A stretch of DNA of 64,000 bases from Glandiceps talaboti (GCF_964340395.1 NC_135567.1:17370306-17434305); one strand, 5' to 3'. Shown: positions 41,501 through 60,419, counted from the stretch's first letter. The notes: generated from the sequence alone by a model not told the origin. Made by a program: numbers and translations.

Positions 41501-41668
41501 CAGCTCACCATTGTAGTTGGACTGAATGTAGCTTCTGCAGCAAACATGTTTTGTCGTTTATTTTCATGAATTTGTTAAAAATGTGACTAATAATTTTTTT
41601 CTTCTTTTGTGTTACAGTATCTCATATTGGCCTGCCTGGGTATTTTTGTATTAATACATCGAGAGTAG
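36713..41668 (+). CDS. SEC11A: SEC11, signal peptidase complex catalytic subunit
   Basis: Five exons, 36713-36817, 38233-38342, 39130-39279, 40876-41053 and 41618-41668, join in frame to 197 aa. The protein is an ER membrane serine protease that cleaves signal peptides. A cytosolic N-terminus contains [15 protein letters not shown] membrane helix ([15 protein letters not shown]) follows, then the catalytic-serine motif SGSMEPAF (Ser74) and IVHRV (His114, the residue paired with Ser in the Ser-His-Asp type SEC11 site). Next come [13 protein letters not shown] (the conserved Asp motif), [11 protein letters not shown], and a second hydrophobic segment ending LIHRE. The start at 36713 gives about 18 residues more than human SEC11A; Met6 (36728) and Met16 are alternatives. 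Invertebrates usually have one gene equivalent to vertebrate SEC11A/C, so the A is nominal. Confidence 0.95.
37631..37712. repeat. ~46-bp direct duplication, SEC11 intron 1
   Basis: Two copies of taccatataaactgcggtga followed by cactataatatgtaaa. Confidence 0.9.
37950..38213 (+). repeat. Dispersed repeat, SEC11 intron 1 (inverted partner downstream)
   Basis: Contains ttctgtagaagtgtaaatca, gaggaaagcagcagtgctct, ccaaggtaca and ggaagtagagcgccac. The same blocks occur in reverse complement at 41960-42240, just past the SEC11 stop. Confidence 0.8.
38410..38582. repeat. (CATA)n/(CA)n microsatellite, SEC11 intron 2
   Basis: Compound simple repeat starting about 70 bp after the exon-2 donor. Confidence 0.95.
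39340..39905. mobile_element. Nested foldback element, SEC11 intron 3
   Basis: The inner palindrome (about 39354-39505) pairs aataatgtacgccctcccag with its complement ctgggagggcatacattatt. A second pair (gccaattccagtgaattt near 39512, and aaattcactggaattgg near 39874) encloses about 360 bp of mostly unique sequence. There is no open frame of note. Confidence 0.65.
39905..40255 (-). mobile_element. tRNA-derived SINE, SEC11 intron 3
   Basis: On the minus strand the 5' end has a tRNA-like head with a B box (GCAGGTTCAAGCCCC) and a weaker A box (TTAGTGTGGTTGG). A body follows with gggtacctggcagg and gttgtgcttcca. It differs from the SINE at 23353-23870. Confidence 0.55.
40501..40815. mobile_element. 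Dispersed element, copy 2
   Basis: TTTCTTCGTTCAGCCAAGGA and the later ggctgaagaaaaatattgg match the 25915-26240 element, including the cttatgtca core and the flank. It lies in SEC11 intron 3 just before exon 4. Confidence 0.65.
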
Positions 41669-41959
41669 TAGAGGGTATATGTAGTTAAACTTATCGTATA
41701 ATATAGGGTTTATACAGAACTTCAGAAGACAGCAATTAAACAATGTGAAATACTTTATTTTCAAGAGTTGTCATTTCACATATTCCCCCCCCCCCCCCCA
41801 CAATCTGTGAGGTATGTAGATTAAGCCTGTTAGCTTGCAAAACCAACCAACTACTTTGCAATATCTTGTTGACTACTTTTTCAGGAACTTGTGTTTAAAA
41901 GTTCTACATTTCAACCAGTATTCATTGTCTAGACAGATTCAGTTTCCCTCATAGTTATA

Positions 41960-42240
41960 GGCCTTTCCGAAATTTGTCACATTGTGGCGCTCTACTTCCT
42001 GTCTCTATGTACCTTGGGGGTATACATGGTTATTTGGTTAATCATAGAGTACTGCTGCTTTCCTCAATGTCTGAACAATACATAAAACATCCCTGATTTA
42101 CACTTCTACAGAATACCAAGGGACAAAGCTCTTAAGAAACAGTACAGTGAGGTGATGATACCTCCAATTAGAGTGAGGGCACTGTATTGTCAACTTCCTG
42201 TTTGCAGTCAGGAATGGCCTTTTACTATCTACTTCTCCTA
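41960..42240 (-). repeat. Dispersed repeat, inverted partner of 37950-38213
   Basis: Reverse-complement copy of the intron-1 repeat, so SEC11 exons 2-5 lie between two inverted copies about 3.7 kb apart. Confidence 0.8.
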
Positions 42241-43014
42241 TTTTAACAGCAATTTTTAAATTAGCTATTTCCCTGTCTACACACAACTGTACTGTAGTGT
42301 ACTATAAGGTAATAACTAATTTCTTTAAACGTCTTTAACTGAAATCAGTTACTATTAAGGAAATAATCTTAAAATAAAGTAACCAATACTCTTAGATAAT
42401 CAACCTTTTTTAGCAGTAAGCACAGAAAGATACATAAGTCTAGCGAAAATTTAAAAAGAAATTTCTTTAGCTGGAAAAGTCTGAGTGGCCTTCAATATTA
42501 ATGGAAGTGAATACTCTGTGAAAATAAAGTATTTTACAGCACTTTTCATTATTCTTTTGTACTAAGAACTCATGTAATATAAATGTCTGCAGCTATGACC
42601 AAAACACACTCAAAATATCACTCAATTCATGCTACATAGACTTGTGGGGGGGGGGGGGGGGGGCTACTCCCTGTATCCCCTTATTTTGGTCAAAGTGGGT
42701 CTAAAATGGGCCTAGGGTTTTCAGCACTGACCACCCCAGTGGCCACACACCCCTACCAGAGCTGGCCACTGATACTGCCCCCGGGGGCCACACACCCCTA
42801 CCAGAGCTGGTAACACCCCGGGGGCCACACACCTCTACCAGAGCTGGCCACTGGTACCACCCCGGGCATAGACTGAGCTAGGTAGCATGAACTGAATGAT
42901 ATTCTGGCAAGCTTTAAATTAAAACTGTACTAGCTGTAATTGGGTATTATAACCAACAATATATCCACTGAAAATTGTTAATGTACCAATAATTAGGTAT
43001 TGTGCATGTCAATA

Positions 43015-43258
43015 GGGAACTTGCAAACCCGCCATGTTGAATGTTGCATCATGGGGAATATGATAATAAATACTAATCAATTAGTACTGTAAACAATGTT
43101 GATACATTGTTTGTAACCACAAATAATCAATTCATAGTTACACTGACCATTGTGGGAGGTTAATTTTATCAGTAGCTCCAGATTAGGTATTATGATAACC
43201 ACAGATAATCCCATAGTCCTTTGCGTCTGAGCATGCTCAGTCTGGATTGCAAGTTCCC
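43015..43258. mobile_element. 244-bp MITE, copy 2
   Basis: Same length and termini (GGGAACTTGCAA / TTGCAAGTTCCC inside TA) as 24367-24610, with scattered substitutions and small compensating indels. The close match suggests relatively recent mobility. Confidence 0.85.
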
Positions 43259-44011
43259 TATTAGGCATCAATTTTATAGACAGTAGTGCAGTAACAGGTT
43301 GAAATCATGATCACATTGGGAGCACAGATTTTAGGGTGTGGACCCAAAAATCAGTTTTGCTTTACCTAGTTTTATTGTAGCACATTGTGTGATCAGCTAC
43401 ACGATATTTTTAGCCACAAGTGATTCAATATTGCTCAGGGTGTACAATAATTATGAATAAATTAGTATATCTAAGAGAACAGTTTCAAAAATTGACCAAT
43501 TGCAGCTAGTGCAGCTTACAGATCAGTGGACCCCCTAACTTTCGTACTTTTGAATGTATGTTACAGTCAGGACAGCAATCAAAGATCCTGTAAAGTTAAA
43601 ATACAGAAGTTTTCTAATAAATGTGATATAGACTCAGTGTTGTCTAGTCAAGGGTTAAGGTGGTGATGGGAAGTTCCTAAATTGTTGCTAAATGCTTTGT
43701 TGTCACTACTGCGTCCACTGTTCTTACAGAGCACCGACGACGCCCTTTGTTTATTTGTCTTGAATAGCTTTGTTAGCCAGACTCTTTAATCAACTGGCAG
43801 TATTACCTTGATGTACTCAATTATAAAACTTGGTTTCTCATTTTATTAGGTAAATATTTGTAGACATTTTGATGTCAAGAAAGAAGATATTAAAAAATTA
43901 TTTGTTTATGACAAACATTCAGTGTACTGTGGTTTGTACAGTTTTGTATTGTCATGTTCCTTGTAAAGTAGTTTAGATTGGAACCGTTTAAAACATTGTG
44001 ATCAGCGGGTT

Positions 44012-44455
44012 TGTAGTTGATAAACAACACACTAACCAATCAAATATCAGGGTTGGATCTGATAAACAACACACTAACCAATCAAATATCAGGGTTGGAT
44101 CTGATAAACAACACACTAACCAATCAAATAGGTTTGGATCTGATAAACAACACACTGACCAATCAAATAGCAGGTTCGTATCTGATGAACAACACACTAA
44201 CCAATCAAATATCAGGGTTGGATCTGATAAACAACACACTAACCAATCAAAAAGCAGGGTTGGATCTGATAAACAACACACTAACCAATCAAAAAGCAGG
44301 GTTGGATCTGATGAACAACACACTAACCAATCAAGAAGCAAATTTGGATCTGATAAACAACACACTAACCAATCAAAAAGCAGGTTCGGATCTAATAAAC
44401 AAACTAACCAATCAAAAAGCAGGTTCGGGTCTGATAAACAACAAAGTCATGCTAA
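44012..44455 (+). repeat. 42-bp minisatellite with CCAAT motifs
   Basis: About ten copies of a unit containing gataaacaacacactaacca, atcaaa and ggttggatct. The 42-bp period leaves several frames open (INNTLTNQ, DKQHTNQS and, antisense, LVCCLSDPTL). It lies between the SEC11 and TRIM-NHL genes. Confidence 0.95.
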
Positions 44456-44610
44456 CCAATTAATCATGTAACATGTACTTCTAAATGATTATTCAATCCA
44501 ACATGTTAGAACATATCAGTATGTTTTGCACAAATGTCTGTGTATTACAGACTATGTCAAGTGCATCTATTTGCATTTACTCGAGAGGTGTATTTACTTT
44601 CTCTCACAAA

Positions 44611-45880
44611 TTATGAAAACAGCAACACACTCTGATTCACATTGTCCAAAATAACAATTTTACAGGGGTCATCTTGGGTCACGGTGAGGTCATAGGGCAT
44701 GCCCAGACTGTCATTATCAATACTGCAAACAAATCGACCTTTGTAATCAAACTTCTGAACTCTGTGATTACCACTATCAGCAACATATATGTTATCATGG
44801 TTGTCCGTAGCAACGCCTAAGGGGTCATTGAACTGTGCTCTCCTGTTCCCCTTCTTCCCAAAATGGAATAGATATTCACCATTGCTGTTTAAGATTTGAA
44901 TACGATGATTGCTGGTGTCTGAAACAATCACGTGACCTTTGCTGTTGACAGTAGCATATTGCGGGTATTTGAATTGACCAGGATCACTGCCTTCCTCACC
45001 AAAAGACTTGATATATGCATATGTCTTAGTGTTAAACATATGGATACAGTGTAGCCAGTTGTCCACAACGTATAATATGTTGTTCTGTGTACCACAGCAA
45101 ACACCACAGGGTTGCTTGACAACACCTTTACCCAGACACTGTAGTACATCACCAGCACTATTCGACACTATGATCTGATTGTTGCCATTGACAACGTTTT
45201 TGCCAGAATGGTCAAATTCACAGCAGTCTGATATGTAGTAAATATTCTGTGACGTCACAGCTACTCCACTTGGGTTCAATGGTTTACTGAATCCGGTAAA
45301 TTGAAGTTTACTGATTTTTCCTTCTTTTCTGTCAATAATCTGAAGCCTGCTGTTACCACTATCAGCAATGATAATGTCATTTCCTCTATTTACTGTCACT
45401 GCTAATGGCCAGTCCAATCCTAACTCGCCATCACCATGTCCGCTTATAGATTGCTCAAGCTTCCATCCTGGTAGCACATTGGTGGAGTAAGGTGAACAAA
45501 GGATGCTGTTGCCATGGTTACAGACCGAGAACTTATGTTGACCCTCTATCCTAGGACTAAATGTGACGTAGGTCTTATTATGTCTACTGTGTGGTGTTTT
45601 GATGAATGACTTCTTAATATTATCATTAGGCATTTCAAGTGCAGCTTCAAGCTTAGCTCTCTCTGCTACTGTTCTTGGTATTGTGGCTGTTGTTGGGGCA
45701 ACACTTATATGCACTTTTTCTCCGACCCTTGTTGTGTTTGGAACTGAAGTATTTAAGATTGTGAACGGAGATGTAGCCAACTTTGGATCTATTGGTGTTT
45801 CTTGAGGAGATGGTTTGTTAAGCTGGTTACTACTGGCGGCATCTGTTGCATATCCAGTTCCTCTTGCAGATGAATGGCTC

Positions 45881-45929
<49 letters not shown>

Positions 45930-47076
45930 GCCTGATCTCTTCATCAACCAATTGATCCCCATCCACTGTATCCATAATCTGACTGTGCACAGAACCGAGA
46001 TTTCCTCGAATATGGATTGCAGTAGGGTGAAACTTAGGTAACATGGAAGGTGTACACTTGAACTCAGGATTGACCTTACAAAGGTCAAGTATTTTATTCA
46101 CCATGTCCGACTTCATTGCCATGAGCTGGGCAGCACTGCCATACCGCATCAGACTTTCCACCGATACCTTTGTGTTTTTTATCAACTTTGCCGTGTCGCC
46201 ATATTCTTTGACGTGGGTTTGTAAGATGCCTGTGATTTTATCATGACTTGTTTTCAGTTGATTTAGAAGAACATCTTCCCTGGTTTTGATAATTTCTGTG
46301 GCTTTCTCAATGGCATCTTGGCTATGTTGTTTCAGAGCATCTACTTCTTCTTCAAATTTCTGGGTGGCTTCATCGAGTGTGTTCTTCACACTGTCATAGC
46401 ACTCCACGATATCCTTTCCTTTATCTTCAAGATGACTCATACGTTTCTTCATATCATCTAAGAATTCCCAAGATGCATCTACTAAACTGGTAGAATGATG
46501 ATGCGGTTTGACATGACATTGTTGCAAACACTCTGAACAGATACACATCTGGCAAGTATGGCAGTACGTATCAACGATGTTGGTGCTATGATTTGAACAA
46601 TATATTGGTTTAGTTTGCAGTAATTGATCACCCAGCTTTGCTCTCTCAAATTCTTCAATAGCAACTAACCTGTGCTGTTTTGTGGATGGTATTTTTCTAT
46701 GAACATTCACACAAATTGTGCAAATATCAAGTGAGCAGTCAACACATCTACTAACTGATGGTTCAGTCTGACAACTTTGACATGGGCTGCCATCTCTCTG
46801 TTTTTCCTTTATGTCATAGATCTCGACAATGCCATTCAGAGTCATACTGGATGGCAACCTTTTAACACCACCGACCGGAAGTATACATCGTCGACGACAA
46901 ATCGGGCAGTTAAAGAAAGTACGATCACCTGCAAGACGAACCAAGCAATGTTCACAGAAAGAGTGGTTACAAACCAACAGTTTAGCATTTTTGTAACGGT
47001 CTAGACATACTCTACAGGTCAAATACAGTTCATCTATCTCTTCCTGCATAGTGGGTTCCTGCGTAGCCGCCGCCAT
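44611..47076 (-). CDS. TRIM-NHL protein (TRIM71-like domain order), intronless
   Basis: One uninterrupted frame. I prefer the ATG at 47076 (context caagATGGCGG), giving 821 aa; an upstream in-frame ATG at 47151 would give 846. Residues here count from 47151. A RING finger spans residues 46-89 (CRVC, CNHSFCEHC, CPIC). B-box 1 is about 124-160 and B-box 2 about 185-220 (CHTCQMCICSEC). A helical coiled-coil region follows, then a CAA-encoded poly-Gln tract (about 407-421). A filamin-like segment (VTFSPRIEGQHKFSV) precedes NHL beta-propeller repeats from about 560 to the end (ADSGNSRLQI, SDTSNHRIQI, ADSGNHRVQKF). Such proteins are RING E3 ligases, and NHL domains often bind RNA. The lack of introns suggests an ancient retrocopy or a family without introns. 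The exact orthologue (TRIM2/3/71) is undecided. Confidence 0.9.
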
Positions 47077-47151
47077 CTTGGTCCCAGTGACGCACCAGGG
47101 GAATACCCCTTTAAGCATGACATCATTGCAATGATGGTTAAACTTTACCAT

Positions 47152-47296
47152 TTATCGGTCACATATAACCTTTACTGCATACAGATATATAAGATAACAA
47201 GTTCCTGTAGCAGGACACGCTGTGAGCTAATCAATATGCATCAAGAGTCAAATCTGCTTGATATCCAATATTATTCTAAATGTTGAAATTGCTATT

Positions 47297-47339
<43 letters not shown>

Positions 47340-47631
47340 CACACACACACACACACACACACACATTTACATAAATATTTTACAAAGAATGAACATGACA
47401 GTATGCACTAGCACTTCACAAATCATATCAGCAAGTCAAGAGTATACGATCAGATCGATTGATTAACAAGATTATAGAGCTGGCAGATAATAGAGAAAAG
47501 GGAGGAGGGGATTGAACTGAGGGACAGAGACATACACACATACATACATACATACACACATACATACATACATACATACATACATACATACATACATACA
47601 TAAGCTTACATACATACATACATACATAAGC

Positions 47632-47662
<31 letters not shown>

Positions 47663-47711
47663 CATACATACATACATACATAAGCTTACATACATACATA
47701 CATACATAAGC

Positions 47712-47742
<31 letters not shown>

Positions 47743-48153
47743 CATACATGTTACATACATACATACATACATACATAAATAAATACACACATACGTACGT
47801 ACGTACATACATACATACATACATACATACATACATACATACATACATACATACATACATACATACATACATACATGTAGTAGCAGACAGAGAGGGAGGG
47901 AAGGATTACACAGGGAAATGGATAACGGTTCAGAATGACTTACATGACGCATGCTTGTTCAGATTCATTAACGTTGCATACAACTGATATTATCTTAAAG
48001 ATTACCAAGTTATATTATAATTGTGGTCAGTCAAATATTGACTTCAATAGATCTTTGAACCGCAGAGACGGTAATTGGACCTTCACACACCGGTACGTAG
48101 ACAGCACTCCAGGCCAGCCTACATACGCACATTGCTCACCACTCTCTGGTACA
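47152..48153. repeat. Intergenic microsatellites (GACA)n, (CA)n, (CATA)n
   Basis: (GACA)n/(CA)n at 47302-47364 and a (CATA)n tract at 47533-47877 with AAGCTT interruptions at regular spacing. No gene was seen between the TRIM-NHL and P450 starts. Confidence 0.9.
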
Positions 48154-53325
<5,172 letters not shown>

Positions 53326-53394
53326 ACATGATTTCAATTTGAACAATACGTGACTCAACAAAAATGTCACGTGATATACAACCTCCTGAACATT

Positions 53395-53670
53395 ATACAT
53401 CATATGTGATCAGGAGATGATGTCCATGTACCTTAAACCAATCAAATTACAGCATATGTGGGAGATGATGATGCCACTGTACCTTAAACCAATCAAATTA
53501 TAGCATATGCGATCGGGAGATGATGATGCCACTGTAACTTAAACCAATCAAATTACAGCATATGTGATCGGGAGATGATGATGCCACTGTACCTTAAACC
53601 AATCAAATTACAGCATATGTGATCAGGAGATGATGTCACTGTACCTTAAACCAATCAAATTATAGAATGT
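53395..53670. repeat. ~57-bp minisatellite downstream of CYP4
   Basis: About five copies of a unit with accttaaaccaatcaaatta, cagcatatgtgat and gggagatgatgatgcc. No gene was seen from here to 54800. Confidence 0.9.
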
Positions 53671-54386
53671 AGTATTGAAAGGTGATATGCCCCTGTACTC
53701 CCCTGTACTACACACATTGTCAGTCACTAGGGTATATGGCCCAAGTTCAAAACTCATGTGTAATTCAAAAACAGGCCCTCTGTAAGTCATCTGGTCAATT
53801 ACTTTAATATTCTGATGTCGTTAAAGTATTTCCAAGGCTTGAAGACGTTTGCCATATTATCGACCCCATGATTAGGGAATTTTCATATTAAGAGTCAACC
53901 CAGGGATTTTCTTTTGTGAAAAAGTGACCCAAGAGGTCACAAACGATACTTTTTATAGGAGTACACCCCCGGGGTATAGTCACATTCTTAATAATATATC
54001 TCCATACAACTTCAACAGAATTTCGAAAACACACATAATTAAGCTTGCTGTCATTTAAGCTTGCAACGTCAAACTAAGAGTCGGGTATCAATACACCAAA
54101 GTGATTTTACCCCAATGTCGAACTGTGTGTTCTCTCACTCTCTCACTACATACAATAGATATTTTTATTTGAAGGCAATTTAGAAGTCATGAACAGTTAT
54201 GCTCTGCTATTGGATAATTATGCATTTTACTGACGTAAATGAGGCAATTTGAGGCAATAAACAAAGTTATTCAAAATGAATGATTAAATACACTATTTTC
54301 TTGACAGCCATTTTATTGTGCCTGATTAATTCAATAAGTCTTCACAATTTAAGAATTGTTTAAAATTAGTTGAAGTTAAGGCTTAA

Positions 54387-54605
54387 GTGTGTATGTGTCT
54401 GTATGTCTGTATGTCTGTATGTCTGTATGTATGTATGTATGTATGTATGTATGTATGTATGTATGTATGTATGTATGTATGTGTCTGTATGTATGTCTGT
54501 ATGTATGTATGTATGTATGTATGTATGTATGTATGTATGTATGTATGTATGTATGTATGTATGTATGTATGTCTGTCTGTATGTATGTATGTATGTATGT
54601 ATGTA

Positions 54606-54638
<33 letters not shown>

Positions 54639-54655
54639 ATGTATGTCTGTCTGTC

Positions 54656-54692
<37 letters not shown>

Positions 54693-54770
54693 ATGTATGT
54701 ATGCATGTGTGTGTGTATGTGCCTGTGTGTACTATGTGTGAGTGTGGGGGGGGGGGTGGGTATGTGTGTG
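54387..54770. repeat. (GTAT)n/(GTCT)n/(GT)n compound microsatellite
   Basis: About 380 bp of simple repeat lying just beyond the candidate SECIS element, so possibly inside the 3' UTR of the deiodinase-like gene. Confidence 0.95.
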
Positions 54771-54825
54771 TATGTATAAGTGATGGGTGTCTCTAATTCA
54801 TGTCTGATGGCATGTCAGTGAAGTA

Positions 54826-54915
54826 AATTTGCAATGTATGGATCAATTGATATCAGATGCCTAGACTATAGGTTTTGTCATAGACATCGTCATGATATCC
54901 AAATAATAGCAAATT
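54826..54915 (-). promoter_or_regulatory. Candidate SECIS element
   Basis: On the minus strand about 245 nt past the stop codon. The 5' quartet is TGAC (54889-54892, preceded by A) and the 3' quartet TGAT (54852-54855), fitting the UGAN/KGAW non-canonical core. Directly between them an 8-bp helix pairs GATGTCTA with TAGGCATC. After one unpaired T there are three more pairs (GAC/GTC) and an apical loop starting AAAA, 12 nt from the 5' quartet. Below the core an internal loop and TGGAT/ATCCA, then AATTTGC/GCAAATT, can form helix I. This is the geometry of eukaryotic SECIS elements; it was paired by eye. Confidence 0.7.
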
Positions 54916-55044
54916 CCCTCCAGTGACGTCATATTCAGTGTTTTCAGAACAGCGCCATCTATCATCGAAAAAAATGTACTCTTGGAAGCTGAGCTAATTT
55001 TGATGTCTTTGTAGTCGAGGTATACATGGAGACCTCATTTTGCT

Positions 55045-55050
55045 TTTATT
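55045..55050 (-). terminator. AATAAA between stop codon and SECIS candidate
   Basis: Minus-strand AATAAA about 110 nt after the stop and upstream of the SECIS candidate. Use of it would produce an mRNA without SECIS. Another AATAAA lies at about 54312-54317, beyond the SECIS. Confidence 0.35.
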
Positions 55051-55158
55051 TCATGCCTTTGTTTTTATAATTGAGAACATTAGTAAGAAACAAAGGCACA
55101 CAATAAAGACAAAGTGAGGGCGCTATATATATCATGGCTACACATCGATTGGGTAAAT

Positions 55159-57753
<2,595 letters not shown>

Positions 57754-58039
57754 GGTTTATACTGTGAATTTGCCACCTTCTATGGTAGCGATATACAATA
57801 TACAACGCTGTTACCAGCTGATACAGTACACCACGGATTATGCAAAGTGGCGTAATTTGTATAGGTCAGAGTTATTACTCTCAAATGAGACAGCTGTCCG
57901 GCAGTCACGTGATATGTGTTTCATAAGATATGACCACAGATAACTAACACACATGACAGACAGAGGTCGAATCACAGGGAGATCAGAAACAGTGTAAAAT
58001 ACAATTTCCAAACAAACAAAACAAACAAACAAACAAACA

Positions 58040-58235
58040 TGCATACACACACATACATACATACATACATACATACATACATACATACATACATACACAC
58101 ACACATACCGTGGCATACATACATACATACATACATACATACATACATACATACATACATACATACATACATACATACATACATACATACAAACAAACAA
58201 ACAAACAAACAAGCAAGCAAGCAAGCAAGCAAGCT
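58040..58235. repeat. (CATA)n, (CAAA)n, (CAAG)n microsatellite
   Basis: Simple repeat between the deiodinase-like gene and the LINE remnant, followed by A-rich sequence to about 58600 with a loosely repeated atgcac block. Confidence 0.95.
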
Positions 58236-58637
58236 ATTTCATAAATAAATCTATAAATAAATGAAAAAGTAATTACATTTTGTAAATAAATTTACAAAAA
58301 TAAGATAAAAACAACCACAATATGCACGAGTATAGGAAAGTACCGAATGACCAATCTATGGCACATTAGGCCAAGGAAACGTATAAAAAATTAATGAACA
58401 AATAAATAGATTATAAAAATAAGATACAAACAAACAAAATATGCACTAATATATGAAACTACCATATTAAACCCACAAATAATCAATCTATGGCACATTG
58501 GGCGCAGGAACCGTTGAAATAATAAAGCAAAATAGGAAAAGAATGCACAAAATAAAATGTGCATAAATAAATAACAAACACAAATAACTAATCTATATAA
58601 TGTATATAGGAGACTGTATACTATTAAAAATTATTTC

Positions 58638-58809
58638 AGATGTTATCTGCTTGCGATACAGAGGAAGAAGATCCCTCAACTACATGGATATAATTGTTAG
58701 AGACACCAAGCAAGAGATTCTGGATGTTCCAAGTCTAATGAGGAAGAATGGCACAACATTGTGGAAGCTACCTCTCATGCGTCCACATGATAACACTATT
58801 AAAATATAA
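58638..58809 (+). pseudogene. LINE reverse-transcriptase C-terminal remnant
   Basis: A frame of about 55 codons reads CLRYRGRRSLNYMDIIVRDT then a short tail (VPSLMRKNGTTLWK). It resembles the end of non-LTR retrotransposon ORF2, where a basic GRR motif precedes W/YxD-x2-x-DT and a final LMxxR-x-W(R). Nothing upstream continues it, so it is a 5'-truncated fragment. The assignment rests on pattern memory only. Confidence 0.45.
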
Positions 58810-58819
58810 TATACTATGT

Positions 58820-60260
58820 TTTTATATACTCATCCTTTTATCATTTTGTTAGTTAGTAATTTTGTGCACGCCTTACCTTTTTTACTATATATCTTTGAAT
58901 GTTGTCTGTGTATATCAAACTTTCGGGGTAAGTGTATACTTTGCTACAAATGTGGACGCCATTTTGTCAACAAATATGGCCGCCATTTTTTTCATAAAAG
59001 TTATCTGTAAATGCCAAGGTTGCAAAAATTAGGTGGTATGCATATGAACACTTAAATGGCAGGTTTGGTAAACGTTGAGTTGTGGATTTCTTGATATGGT
59101 TGTTCATGGATGCATACTCTTCCATTGGTCATTCCTGAAGCTCAATATAGACATGTCAGTAGCCCAGATTCTTGCTGTTGTGGGCTCCACCCCCAGCAGA
59201 GTCTCAGTAAATACAATGTCAGTGATTGTCACAAGATGGCTGCACTGAAAGGCTCACCATCTCATCTGTAGTAAAATTACATTGTGGCAACTCTTGCTAA
59301 GAGTATTTTGATTTATCTCTTGACGAAGTTGGTTTTCAAAACATTTATGCTATGATTTCCAATAAATATATGGAGTTGGTGAAAATGAAAATTCAGTTTG
59401 TCCAATGAGCGAGTCCAAAATCTCGTCAGTTGCCATGTTGCTCCGTATGTACAATAGGCAACATTGTGTTTTCCCAGACTCTGCTGGGGGTGGCGCCCTC
59501 AACGGCAAGAGTCTGAGTAACTGAGACTAGACACAGACACAGCACATTGACAGGCAGACAGACATGGGTCATTGCAATAGCCCCCTGGATTGTATCTGTT
59601 GGGGCTAATAATTACACAAAATACACACGACGTGATTATCTTTCAGATTTATTTCTATCAAAGATATCCAAGACACACATTGAGAGCTGAAGAGTGATTG
59701 GTCAATTGGAGAGTTTCATCTTTAATCCTTCATAATAAATAGATGTCAAAGTATTCCTATTGGCTATAAAACAGGTGGTACATTTTGTCAGCCAATCATA
59801 ACAGTGTATACCGTCATACCATTATTGTATTGAATTTTGCAGTGAGTTAAATTTGAATAATCATTACCAAATCAAATCCAAAATAAATGAATATTGACCT
59901 CCTATTGGCTAGTAAACAGGTGGTACATTTTGTCAGCCAATCAGAAGTATGGATATCCATACTGTCATTATTTTGAATGCTATAGCGAGTAAAGTGTGAA
60001 TAATAAATGACTATTGAAAAATATGCGTATTGAACTCCTATTGGCTATTGGAACAGGTGGTAAATTTTATCAGCCAATCAGAAGTATGGATATCTATACT
60101 GTTGTTGTTTTGACTTCTTCAGCGGGTTTGAATAATTATAACCAATTAAATATGAATATGAAATGATGTGTGTATCTACAGCATTACCCTGTATTTTGAC
60201 ATTTGTGTGTCTAGAGCATTACCCTGTTTGCAAATACAAGAATTCTAGCACCTCTTTTTT
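58820..60260. other. Intergenic region with ~145-bp repeats
   Basis: No exon was recognised. At 59690-60120 about three copies of a unit containing cctattggctat, aacaggtggtacattttgtc and agccaatca occur. A block at about 58950-59610 resembles the repeat at 24.7-25.25 kb, ending with cccc and ggggct. Confidence 0.6.
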
Positions 60261-60264
60261 ACAG

Positions 60265-60384
60265 AATGAACAATTCTTGTCAGAAAAAATGAGAAAAAAT
60301 ATACCCGACTTCAAAGTTATGAAAATTAAATCTGAAGAAAATGCCTACTCTGTAATACTATTGAAAGTCAAATGGAAATGTTAA
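60265..60384 (+). CDS. Candidate terminal exon of an unassigned gene
   Basis: A strong acceptor (cctcttttttacag) is followed by 39 open codons starting NEQFLSEKMRKNIPDFKV and ending LLKVKWKC then TAA. An AATAAA follows at 60575-60580. Composition and charge look protein-like rather than repeat-like. I do not recognise the sequence and see no convincing upstream exon, so it may be an isolated or decayed exon. Confidence 0.35.
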   Translation, partial: NEQFLSEKMRKNIPDFKVMKIKSEENAYSVILLKVKWKC

Positions 60385-60419
60385 GTTAAGAAAACTAAAA
60401 TTGTTGTACACATGTAGCT

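Larger units (their letters stand above)
41669..44000. other. Intergenic region
   Basis: No exon was recognised. It holds a C run (41783-41799), the inverted partner repeat (41960-42240), a G run (42645-42663), three copies of a ggccacacacccctaccaga repeat (about 42730-42870) and MITE copy 2. Confidence 0.65.

Noticed and set aside
44611-47151. The upstream ATG at 47151 as the TRIM-NHL start
   Set aside because: It is in frame and possible, but the ATG at 47076 has a far better context and starts the conserved part sooner; residues before it look non-conserved.
47533-47877. Open frames of MYVC, HTYI, SLSL, CLSV and RERE type across the window
   Set aside because: They translate di- and tetranucleotide repeats in several frames on both strands and have no splice or start support.
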